From the IMG/VR virus record IMGVR_UViG_3300023116_000242, positions 1 to 28,853 of that record: a stretch of 28,853 bases of DNA; one strand, given 5' to 3'. This document shows, piece after piece, positions 7,577-14,700 of the stretch. Made by a program: the position numbers and the translations under genes. The first letter of the stretch is position 1; every line of letters begins with the position of its first letter. Under the pieces are notes generated by a model. The model saw only the letters and a list, made by a program, of their open reading frames with translations, had not been told where the DNA came from and did no database searches. This DNA comes from a virus.

Positions 7577-8067
7577 CCCGAATCTATCTGGATGGTCTCG
7601 GCTACGCCGCACGCAACGCAGCCAGCCTCGAGCCCCACACCATCCGAGAGAGCTTGAAGGTACACCACCGAGCAAAGGTGATTGCCGCCGTACTCTCGGC
7701 GCTGGAGATCCACCCCGCATCACAGTGGGGCGTTGAACACTGGTTCGACCGCCACCACCTCGAGCGCTTGTATATCGACCTCGGCCGGCGCCGTGGAACA
7801 ATCGAAGCACACGGTATCAAAACACCAGCAGACCGGCGCCAGGTCCTCGGTTGGGTACGTCAGCTCCTCGGCGCGCTAAATATCCAGCTCGAGCAGCAGG
7901 AGACCGACGAGGGTAAATGCTGGCGAGCCGACCCGGACAGCGTACGCACTTGGCTGGAGTCGACCGAGGAAGAGTACCGGCGCCTCCGGCCCAGCTCCGG
8001 ATACATACCGAACCCGTCAGAAATAGCCCTCTTCCGAATAGGCATACGGAAGAGACCACACCTCTAA
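7561..8067 (+). CDS. Early protein of unknown function, 168 aa
   Basis: The family is not recognised. The frame is open further upstream, but ATG 7561 is preferred because AGGAGG lies 8 bases before it and because an earlier start would run deep inside the previous gene. The protein is rich in Arg, His and Glu, with predicted helices throughout (for example RAKVIAAVLSALEIHP, WGVEHWFDRHHLERLYIDL and VLGWVRQLLGALNIQLEQ) and a basic C-terminus (RIGIRKRPHL). A DNA-associated role is possible from charge and context only. A 194-bp gap with hairpins follows its stop. Confidence 0.7.
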   Translation: MLGALTRIYLDGLGYAARNAASLEPHTIRESLKVHHRAKVIAAVLSALEIHPASQWGVEHWFDRHHLERLYIDLGRRRGTIEAHGIKTPADRRQVLGWVRQLLGALNIQLEQQETDEGKCWRADPDSVRTWLESTEEEYRRLRPSSGYIPNPSEIALFRIGIRKRPHL

Positions 8068-8261
8068 TCAGCTCCTATACAACAAAGATTGTATAAAAAT
8101 GGTTGGCATATCGGGAAGGGACGGATACATACAAATTGTCAGACGGGACGGCAAATAGCCATCCTCTCGGCGCTACCCCAGCCGGTGATAACGACCGCGC
8201 CGTGAAGGGAAGCCCCAACACCACGACAACCCGACCCCGTATGCTAACAAGGAGCAACCCC
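8068..8261 (+). promoter_or_regulatory. Structured intergenic leader before the acidic-protein gene
   Basis: I see three candidate stem structures in this 194-bp gap. The first is a perfect 7-bp dyad TATACAA/TTGTATA (8076-8082 with 8089-8095), which may instead be an operator. The second is GGACGGC/GCCATCC with one mismatch and an AAATA loop (8146-8164). The third is a longer-range CGGCGC/GCGCCG pair (8168-8173 with 8197-8202). An AAGGAGCAAC ribosome site closes the gap. An open frame runs through it from TTG 8103, but that TTG has no Shine-Dalgarno. I do not recognise any riboswitch class. Confidence 0.4.
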
Positions 8262-8447
8262 ATGCAGAACGAAAACGAACTCCCGACAGAGTCGCTCGAC
8301 TTCCTCGCTGACTTCCCCGACTTCAGCGAGACGCCCGAGGCTATCGAGGACATGCTCCTCACGATGGCAGAGGACGAAGAAGTCGAGGACGAGTACCTCG
8401 AGCAGCTCGCAGCGTATGAGCACAGCGACAAAGACTTCTGGTACTGA
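8262..8447 (+). CDS. Very acidic small protein, 61 aa
   Basis: By my count 21 of 61 residues are Asp or Glu, against one Lys, one His and no Arg. The acidic residues cluster in the second half (AEDEEVEDEYLEQ). There are no Cys residues and no membrane segment. ATG 8262 is chosen because AAGGAG lies at 8249-8254; the upstream extension to TTG 8103 has no ribosome site. Small, strongly acidic early phage proteins often act by imitating DNA or by binding basic host proteins (Ocr of T7 and some anti-restriction or anti-CRISPR proteins behave this way). That is an analogy, not a homology claim. A weak terminator-like hairpin follows the stop. Confidence 0.75.
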   Translation: MQNENELPTESLDFLADFPDFSETPEAIEDMLLTMAEDEEVEDEYLEQLAAYEHSDKDFWY

Positions 8448-8463
8448 GACTCAACACCGGAGG

Positions 8464-8487
8464 CCCTCGGCGCGCAATGCCCGAGGG
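8464..8487 (+). terminator. Possible weak terminator or attenuator hairpin
   Basis: CCCTCGG (8464-8470) can pair with CCGAGGG (8481-8487) around a 10-base loop, followed by TCTCTTCATT rather than a clean T run. It lies between the acidic-protein stop and the HNH start, so it may lower readthrough or protect the upstream message. Confidence 0.4.
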
Positions 8488-8512
8488 TCTCTTCATTACA
8501 GGGAGCACGAAA

Positions 8513-8869
8513 ATGGCACACACCAAAAATTGGTGCAGGAAGGACAAGCGACTCGCCATCTATCTACGAGACGGACTTAAGTGCGTGTACTGTCAAGCCA
8601 GCTTGGAGGACGCCCCGCTCAGCTTGGACCACCTGGTTCCACGCAGCGACGGAGGCAGCAACGAAAGCGGAAACTTGGTTACTTGTTGTATCGAATGCAA
8701 CCGGCGCCGAGGAGTCACCCCGTTAGCAATCTGGCTCGCACACACACAGACCGACCCCGCCGCGACAGCTCGGTTCATCGTTGAACACACGGCGCTGGAC
8801 CTGAAGCCGTACCGCGCCGAGGCGAAAGTCATCATCGCCCGTAGACAAGAGGAGAAGGACAATGCTTGA
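8513..8869 (+). CDS. HNH endonuclease, 118 aa
   Basis: A compact HNH nuclease that should cut DNA using one metal ion. A structural zinc site is given by CVYC (residues 24-27) and CIEC (59-62). The catalytic beta-beta-alpha core is LSLDHLVPRSDGG (about 37-49, His40 as general base), then NESGNLVTCC with Asn54, then ECNRRRG. The whole domain is complete. ATG 8513 is preferred over the upstream ATG 8477 because GGGAGC lies just before it and the family homology starts near here. In phages such enzymes help terminase at packaging, or act as free-standing homing nucleases. Its place among early genes, far from terL, leaves both open. Confidence 0.88.
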   Translation: MAHTKNWCRKDKRLAIYLRDGLKCVYCQASLEDAPLSLDHLVPRSDGGSNESGNLVTCCIECNRRRGVTPLAIWLAHTQTDPAATARFIVEHTALDLKPYRAEAKVIIARRQEEKDNA

Positions 8870-9101
8870 CCCTGAGTACCCACACGAAGAATGGATCGCA
8901 GACCTGATCTACTCTCGTTGGCTTGACGAATACGCCGACGCCGGCGCCTCGGTTATCTGGTTCGCTGCTGCTGCTGCGGACCACACGACCAACGGACGCC
9001 ACGGCGCACGGTTCGTTTACTGGTTCGCCGACGGCAGCGGCATGGAGGTAGCCCCCGACGACACCGTCCACACCTACTACCCCAGCGAGCCGACGGTCTA
9101 A
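8862..9101 (+). CDS. Small early protein of unknown function, 79 aa
   Basis: The family is not recognised. The protein is acidic and aromatic-rich (WIADLIYSRWLDEYADAG near the N-terminus and FVYWFADGSG later), with an Ala run (FAAAAADH) but no convincing membrane helix. It overlaps the HNH gene by eight bases and is preceded by AGGAGAAGG, so it is translated from the same message. It is the last gene of the early block; the terminator hairpin begins 36 bases after its stop. Confidence 0.7.
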   Translation: MLDPEYPHEEWIADLIYSRWLDEYADAGASVIWFAAAAADHTTNGRHGARFVYWFADGSGMEVAPDDTVHTYYPSEPTV

Positions 9102-9137
9102 TCCACAGACCTACCCGCAGCTATCGACAACTCACCC

Positions 9138-9169
9138 GGCCCCTACCCCCACAGGTAGGGGCCTTTTTT
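9138..9169 (+). terminator. Rho-independent terminator ending the early block
   Basis: A perfect 10-bp stem, GGCCCCTACC (9138-9147) with GGTAGGGGCC (9154-9163), closes a 6-base loop and is followed by six T. It ends rightward transcription where the two blocks meet. The T run overlaps the TAA stop (9170-9168) of the last leftward gene. On the minus strand no T run follows the stem, so it should act mainly in the plus direction. Confidence 0.93.
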
Positions 9170-9404
9170 ATTTGGCGGTTAGCTCTCGGCGCAGCTCGGC
9201 GAGGCTATCCAGAATCGCCTGATGTTCGGCGCCGTGACGCTCAGACATGGAATCTATTTGCTGTAGATGGCGAGCGACGGTGCCTTCAAGCAGCGGCATC
9301 ACCTTAGAGGCCATGAACTTGTATACGCCCATGCCCACCAGCAAACACACCAGCAGACCGGCGCCAGGTCCAGCGAGGTAGGGTGCCAGGGTCTCGATGT
9401 TCAT
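9168..9404 (-). CDS. Holin-like membrane protein, 78 aa
   Basis: One hydrophobic segment (GAGLLVCLLVGMGVYKFMA, about 14-32) is followed by a helical, charged tail (about 40-76) likely to form a coiled coil. This layout matches small single-span phage holins and holin-associated proteins. It is the last gene of the leftward block, in the same transcript as the amidase but separated from it by four small genes. ATG 9404 has AGGGGGAAC upstream and overlaps the previous gene by ATGA. A holin would open the inner membrane to release the amidase. It could also be a spanin-like or virion membrane protein. Confidence 0.55.
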   Translation of the reverse strand: MNIETLAPYLAGPGAGLLVCLLVGMGVYKFMASKVMPLLEGTVARHLQQIDSMSERHGAEHQAILDSLAELRRELTAK

Positions 9405-9637
9405 TGTTCCCCCTGCCGACGGAGCAGGGCATCGAGTATCGCTCGGCTGAGCGGACGGCTATACGTCACGCTCGGCGATGTACCCGAGCCAGGGTCATAC
9501 GCCGCCAGGAGCTCGGCGATACGGTCGACCGGCACCAACACCGGCACGACCACGACTTCCCCTTCCACCTCGGCGCCGTCGGTATCTTTCACGGCAACGC
9601 TGAGCGTATTGATCTGACTGTAATCGACTGAAACCAT
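9401..9637 (-). CDS. Small protein of unknown function, 78 aa
   Basis: The family is not recognised. The first half is Val-rich and predicted beta (VEGEVVVVPVLVPVDRIAELL, with no charged residue from about 29 to 36), and the second half is helical. There are no Cys residues and no membrane span long enough to be convincing. AGGGGGG precedes ATG 9637. It sits between a structural-looking gene and the holin-like gene with an ATGA overlap, so it is either a small virion part or a lysis accessory. Confidence 0.65.
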   Translation of the reverse strand: MVSVDYSQINTLSVAVKDTDGAEVEGEVVVVPVLVPVDRIAELLAAYDPGSGTSPSVTYSRPLSRAILDALLRRQGEQ

Positions 9638-9646
9638 GCCGCCCCC

Positions 9647-10378
9647 CTATGCCAGCCGCAGGACTTGATACTCGAAATCGAGCGTAACCACATCGCCGGC
9701 GCCAATGGTGATTGCACTCGACTGAGTCGCAATGCCCACCATGAGCTGTAGATTAATCCCCGAGCTGTAGGTCTGGTTAATGTTCCGGTTCTGTTGGTTC
9801 AAGAAGCCCCCGGCAGCGTTGACGTTCCACGATGAGACCGCGACGCCGCGAAGCGGGTTGAACTGTAGTACGGCGAAGGTTGCATCATATGAGGCGTTCG
9901 CTTGAACGGTGACCGCATCAATAGACCAACCGCCGCCGGCCAAGCTACCCGACACAGGTTGACGAGCAACGGCGCCGTATCCCTGCATGGTGTTGTCGAC
10001 GTTGCTTGTTGGATCAGCAGCAATCGCGCACACCAGCTCGCAGGCGAACGGCGCATTACTCGAGCCGCTCAGCTTGACCACGACGAGGAAGCGATCATCG
10101 CTGGTCACCTGAGTGAATGTTCCGTCGCCGTTGTCGGCTTGCAGCGCTGTATACAGCCGGGGCCAGAGATGCGTACCCGTGACGCCGAGGCAGTAATCCC
10201 CCGTACCGGCCCCCGCCGCCATAGTAAACGACGTCGACCCCCCGGCATAGCTCACCGACGTAAGCAGCGAGGAAGGGTCAACCTCAGACCAGGTCGAAGG
10301 GTCTATCGGCTGTAGCGGAATCGAGGCAAAGGAGGCCCCGCCGCCAGAGGCTTTAGGAGGAGGGATTACAATACTCAC
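9647..10378 (-). CDS. Putative virion surface/fibre protein, 243 aa
   Basis: Gly, Ser, Thr, Asn and Val-rich with alternating polar and hydrophobic residues, as in beta-sandwich virion proteins. The N-terminus is Pro/Gly-rich and flexible (IPPPKASGGGASF). The C-terminal third (FNPLRGVAVSSWNV to DVVTLDFEYQVLRLA) reads as beta strands. There are no enzyme motifs. The start is GTG 10378, overlapping the previous stop as GTGA. Its place after the amidase, paired with the 145-aa gene, suggests a capsid or tail fibre component. No family is recognised. Confidence 0.6.
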   Translation of the reverse strand: MSIVIPPPKASGGGASFASIPLQPIDPSTWSEVDPSSLLTSVSYAGGSTSFTMAAGAGTGDYCLGVTGTHLWPRLYTALQADNGDGTFTQVTSDDRFLVVVKLSGSSNAPFACELVCAIAADPTSNVDNTMQGYGAVARQPVSGSLAGGGWSIDAVTVQANASYDATFAVLQFNPLRGVAVSSWNVNAAGGFLNQQNRNINQTYSSGINLQLMVGIATQSSAITIGAGDVVTLDFEYQVLRLA

Positions 10379-10812
10379 TGGCCTGACTCCGCAAACGGCC
10401 GAGCAGTCAGCACGACCGTAACAGAGCCGACGAGGACACCATCCCCCCGGACGGCGAGCAACGGCGCCCAGCTCTCGTCACCGACCCGCGACGGCTGAAG
10501 CCACGCGGCAGCATCGCCCACGACCGCCTGTATATTCGTCCGAGTCGAGACCGTCGCCGACGGCGCCAGGGTGATGGAATCTTCCCGGTATGGGACGACG
10601 TCCTCCGGCAGCGCGGCCACCGTCGCCGAGGAAGCGGAACTCGGCGTCGCCCCGGTAATGAGTCGGACGAACAAGTCGCCCCCGGTCCCGCCGTTGTCAA
10701 GCCGATACCGGCCGGCGAGGAGCGCACCGGACACGCCGAGACCAGAGGCCCGGACGACTTGCCAATCCGTATTGGCTGCAATCGTGAATGTGTGTGTTGT
10801 AGTCTTGACCAT
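10375..10812 (-). CDS. Putative beta-rich structural protein, 145 aa
   Basis: The family is not recognised. The sequence alternates strands and Gly/Ser turns (VVRASGLGVSGALLAGRYRL, then DDLFVRLI-like and VGSVTVVLTARPF), suggesting a small all-beta domain of the kind found on virion surfaces or as fibre anchors. ATG 10812 follows GAGGG; the stop of the upstream gene shares one base with it (TGATG). It is translationally coupled to the 243-aa gene, and the two may form one structure. Confidence 0.6.
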   Translation of the reverse strand: MVKTTTHTFTIAANTDWQVVRASGLGVSGALLAGRYRLDNGGTGGDLFVRLITGATPSSASSATVAALPEDVVPYREDSITLAPSATVSTRTNIQAVVGDAAAWLQPSRVGDESWAPLLAVRGDGVLVGSVTVVLTARPFAESGQ

Positions 10813-11156
10813 CAGAGACCCTCATTCATTTGGCTGAAGACGCGAGACCGCGCCGAGCTATCGAGGCGCCGCCACCGACGCCGGAAGACCCGCACGACCC
10901 GACGGGCCAGGAGTCGGTAAACGCCTCGGTCCACATCCTCGACAAGCCCCGCAGCAGCAGCACCCAGGACGCCAGAGAGCAAGCGCTCGGCGTCGACGGC
11001 CTCATCTATCAGGACGGCGATCCGCTCGATTAACTCCTCTTCCGTATCGGTGTCGATACCGACCACCACCTCAGAGACCACCAGCAGACGAGAGAGGCGA
11101 GCAACCACCGAAGCAGGGACCAGCGCAGCGAGGCGCGGACAGTCTACGAGAACCAC
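10812..11156 (-). CDS. Helical basic-tailed protein of unknown function, 114 aa
   Basis: The family is not recognised. It is Leu/Val/Ala/Arg-rich and strongly helical: residues 8-35 are hydrophobic (LAALVPASVVARLSRLLVV), the centre is acidic (DTEEELIERIAVLIDEAVDAE), and the tail is very basic (RRVVRVFRRRWRRL). It starts at GTG 11156 behind GGAAGGGGG and overlaps the amidase by 13 bases. The amidase context makes a lysis accessory role possible, but the hydrophobic part contains charges and is not a clean membrane helix. Confidence 0.65.
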   Translation of the reverse strand: MVLVDCPRLAALVPASVVARLSRLLVVSEVVVGIDTDTEEELIERIAVLIDEAVDAERLLSGVLGAAAAGLVEDVDRGVYRLLARRVVRVFRRRWRRLDSSARSRVFSQMNEGL

Positions 11157-11779
11157 GACGAGACCCCCTTCCAGTATGCTGCGGATATTCTGGCATGGTT
11201 GCTCGGCTCGAGCAAGAACGACGCATCGCCGATGTTTGTAAAGAATCCGACCTCACCCAAGACGGCAGGCATAGTCGACCGCCGGAGGATGAAGAAGTTA
11301 GCCTCGGCGACACGCCGCCACCGCAGCTCGGCGAGGTTGACCCGGAAGGACTCGGCGAGGGACTCGGCGACGGCATCCGAGCGAGTCGTGCCCCGCGACG
11401 TATAGACCTCGATACCGTTTGCCGGCAGGCTCGGCCCGCGAATGTTGTTGCCCACGGCGTTAGAATGGCAGCTCACCAGCAATCCGCAGGGGTGTTTGTT
11501 CGCCGAGCGCACCCGCAGCGAGAGCGGCACATCGGCCTGTACCAGCTCTGTCCAGATGACAGGCTCAGAGATGCGACGATCCCCGACGCAATCCCAAACA
11601 GGGACGCCCGCCTCGAGCGCCAAGTTCGCCAGCCCCGCCGCAGTCTGTCTATTCGTCACGCCTTCATATATCGAGAGGATAGGATCTTCCTCGATAAAAT
11701 GGTATTGTTTGCCGCCCGGAGTCTGATACACCCCGTCGATAATTCCGCCATGCCCATAGTCCAGAATCAGACATCTCAT
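11144..11779 (-). CDS. N-acetylmuramoyl-L-alanine amidase (endolysin), 211 aa
   Basis: This zinc amidase of the Amidase_3 family cuts the bond between muramic acid and the stem peptide of peptidoglycan. The four landmark regions are present: DYGHGG (7-12, ligand His10), a Glu near 39 (IYEGVTNRQTA), SCHSNA (103-108, ligand His105), and LGEVGFFTN (174-182, catalytic Glu176). There is no signal peptide and no separate cell-wall-binding domain, so it needs a holin for export. The start ATG 11779 overlaps the giant internal-protein gene by ATGA, with AAGGA upstream. It could alternatively be virion-borne because it directly follows ejection-protein genes. It shows the host is a bacterium with a peptidoglycan wall. 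Confidence 0.92.
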   Translation of the reverse strand: MRCLILDYGHGGIIDGVYQTPGGKQYHFIEEDPILSIYEGVTNRQTAAGLANLALEAGVPVWDCVGDRRISEPVIWTELVQADVPLSLRVRSANKHPCGLLVSCHSNAVGNNIRGPSLPANGIEVYTSRGTTRSDAVAESLAESFRVNLAELRWRRVAEANFFILRRSTMPAVLGEVGFFTNIGDASFLLEPSNHARISAAYWKGVSSWFS

Positions 11780-14700
11780 CGCTGTGCATCCTTGATGATG
11801 TACTCGAGGGTACGGAGGTTGCCTCTTTCCCTATCCTCTACCGTCGGCAGGTTTGCAGGAGTCGCCGCGCCGATACTCCGGAAGAAGGTGTCGAGCGCCT
11901 CATTATCGACGAAGCCGGGACGGAGCTGAATCGGCAGGTCATCTTGCCCCGACGTCACCGCCGCATGATAGGCCGGCGCATAGTCACGGAGGGTACGGTC
12001 GAAGCCAGCAAAAAGCATCGCATGGCGTAGGGCCGCATAGTTACGCCTCGAGATGCTGTCATCGGCCACGCGCCATTGACGGCCCAGGTATCGACCACCA
12101 CCGGGATACTCTTCCTCGATAGGTACGCGCTCGACATTGACCAGACCGAGGAAGGTTGCCTCGGCGTCAGGGTTGAGGCGCATATACGCCAGGAGGCGCG
12201 GGTCGAGATAGTCGCCAATCGGCCGCCCCTTCTCATCTCGTTGAATCCCGAGCCCCACCTCAGATACCAGGGTAACCCACGGTGTAGCGGTCTCACTTAG
12301 ACCGTATTGGAGCGCCCGCTCGGTTAGGACCGTCGATGCCTCAAACGCTCGGCGACCAGGTCCAGCGACGTCCGCACCCGGCCGAAACAGCTCCGGAGAA
12401 GCATCATAGCCGAGCGCCGTATACATGACGCCATCCAGAACCAGCACCCCCGCCGAGAGATAGTCGACCAGCTCGGCAGCGGACTGGAGGAGCGGTATCG
12501 AAGGACCGTAGATGCCGACCCGCTTCCGAGTCTCCGGATCTTGTACCATCGCCAGGAAGGGACGAAGAGCCAGATAGTCTTTCGTAGCGACGGTATATTC
12601 CTCATCATCGGAGAACACGCCGAGCGATTGATACGAGGCGCGTATTCGTTCCGGAGACTCAAGAACATTAATGAGGGTAGTACGGAGCGACTCACGCCGG
12701 AACGACCAGAACCAGATGACTCGAGAGATGATGTTCCGTTCAACGTCAGAGACTCGGCCATAGTCAAACAACGCATCGTTTGCAATCCGGACGGCCTCAT
12801 CGACCGAGCGCCCCGCCTCGAGCGCATCCACCAGAGTACCGACACGGAAGTACAAGTCGCTGGCGTTAGCCGCCTGGTTGAATACGTTGACCTGTACCGA
12901 GGCGCCGCCGTCCAGTGTGCCTGTAAGATCCAGCCCGGTCCATTCACGCAGCACCCGACGCGCTCGGCCTTGACCCATCGCCCGAATCGTACGCGCCGAA
13001 GGGTCAGCAGCTCGGCGAGCTGACAGTCCAGACCACGCCACCAGGGAGCGGAGTACATCGTCGGACAGCTCGGCGCCGGTCTGTGTTGCGATCTGAGGAA
13101 TGAGCCGCGCCACATCACCAGCCGTATACACCTGACCAGTAGGCGACCGGGCTACAATCTGGACACCCAGCTCGGTCTGTCCGAAGAACACCCGGAGCGG
13201 AGTCGCCGCGCCGAGAGACAGCCCGACGGACCGGGCAGCAGCTCGAGCACCCGCAGCGAGACCCATTGTAGAATATACAATGCTCGGCGCGGTTATCCAG
13301 TTTACACCCTGATATACAAGGTTCGGCAGGAGTCGACCGGCCAGCAAGCCGCCCTTAGCCCAGCGCTCGAGGCCGGCGCCGACGTTGCCGAACGCATCGC
13401 CGAGCCGACGGAGGAGCCGATTATTACCGGGCTCATCGGCTTTGATCCGCTGCATCATTTTTTTGAACGACTCAGGAGAAGCGAGTCGAGCCAATCGGGA
13501 CCGGGCTTGTTTATCCAAGCCGAGCGCCTCGAGACGGGCTATCGGTGTGTTCACTTTGTTATCAGCGTACAGCTCAATATACCGCTTTAATGCTTCGTTA
13601 TAGTTGCCTCGACTCGGCGACTGTTGCGTCATCTCGATAGCCCGATCACGCACCAGGCTATACAGCTCCTTCTGTTGTGAGTCGCTGAGATCCGACAAGA
13701 GCCGCTGTATCGGTGCCGGGACCGTTGGCCCCAGGTCCGCGAACATCCAGGTCTGTTGTTGGTTCTCAGCGCGTCGATACACCGCCTCATCTTTGAGCGC
13801 ATAGCCGAGCATCTCGACGACGTCGCGATCATTGAGCGGACGGCCGTATCGGGTGGCATTGAGCTGGTCACGCAAGCCGGCCACGAACTCAGCCGGCGCA
13901 TACTCGGCGAGGTAGCCAGAGGACCGGAGGCGCTCAGGAGTGAACACCTCAGAAACTATCGCCGCCGTACGGCGTTGGAAGTAGGAGGCGCACATCAAAT
14001 CGACCAGGCGGTCTACCCCGAACAGAGGAGGGGTATCTATCGTGCCACCGAGACTCTTAAGCGTGACGCCCTCATCGGCCAGCCGGCGACACAGGACCAT
14101 CAACGCCGAGAGGGTTTGCTCTCCCCACTCAGCCCCCGACCCGACCCGCTCAAACAGCGCCACCACCTCGGCGAGCGCCTCCGGAGGAGGGTCTCGGCGT
14201 AGCAGCTCGGCAACCTCGGCACGCAACCGCGCCGGTGAACTCCGGAGGTCAAGCAACACCCGATGCGACGAAGCGCCGAAGACCATATCCCCCATAGTCT
14301 CAAACCCGCCGAATAAGTTTGCCAGCACATCACCCACCATTTGTCTCGGCGAGTCGTACGCCCCGGCCAGCACTCGAGCAAAGGCGACCGGCCGAGGGAC
14401 GCCACGCTCGGCGCGCATGAGTGAGAGGAACTCTTCATCAATCCCGCCCCACCGCCGGCCCAGCTCATCCACCAACGGACGGAGGACCGGGTCGATATCG
14501 TCGAAGGCATCCGGAGATAAACGCGCCTCGAGCGAGGCACGAAGGCGCCCCGGCCGAAGCTCGACAGGACGGAGGATAGACGACAGCTCGGCACCCTCGA
14601 GCGCCGGCGCCTCGGCAGGCATCGCCCGACCGCCCACCGGCGCGACTTCCTCCACCTTGCCTGAGGCTAAGGCCATCCGCTCAAAGTCATCGAGTACCGC

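Noticed and set aside
8103-8261. N-terminal extension of the acidic protein from TTG 8103
   Set aside because: No Shine-Dalgarno at the TTG, a strong one at ATG 8262, and the stretch has hairpins and a composition unlike the rest of the protein.
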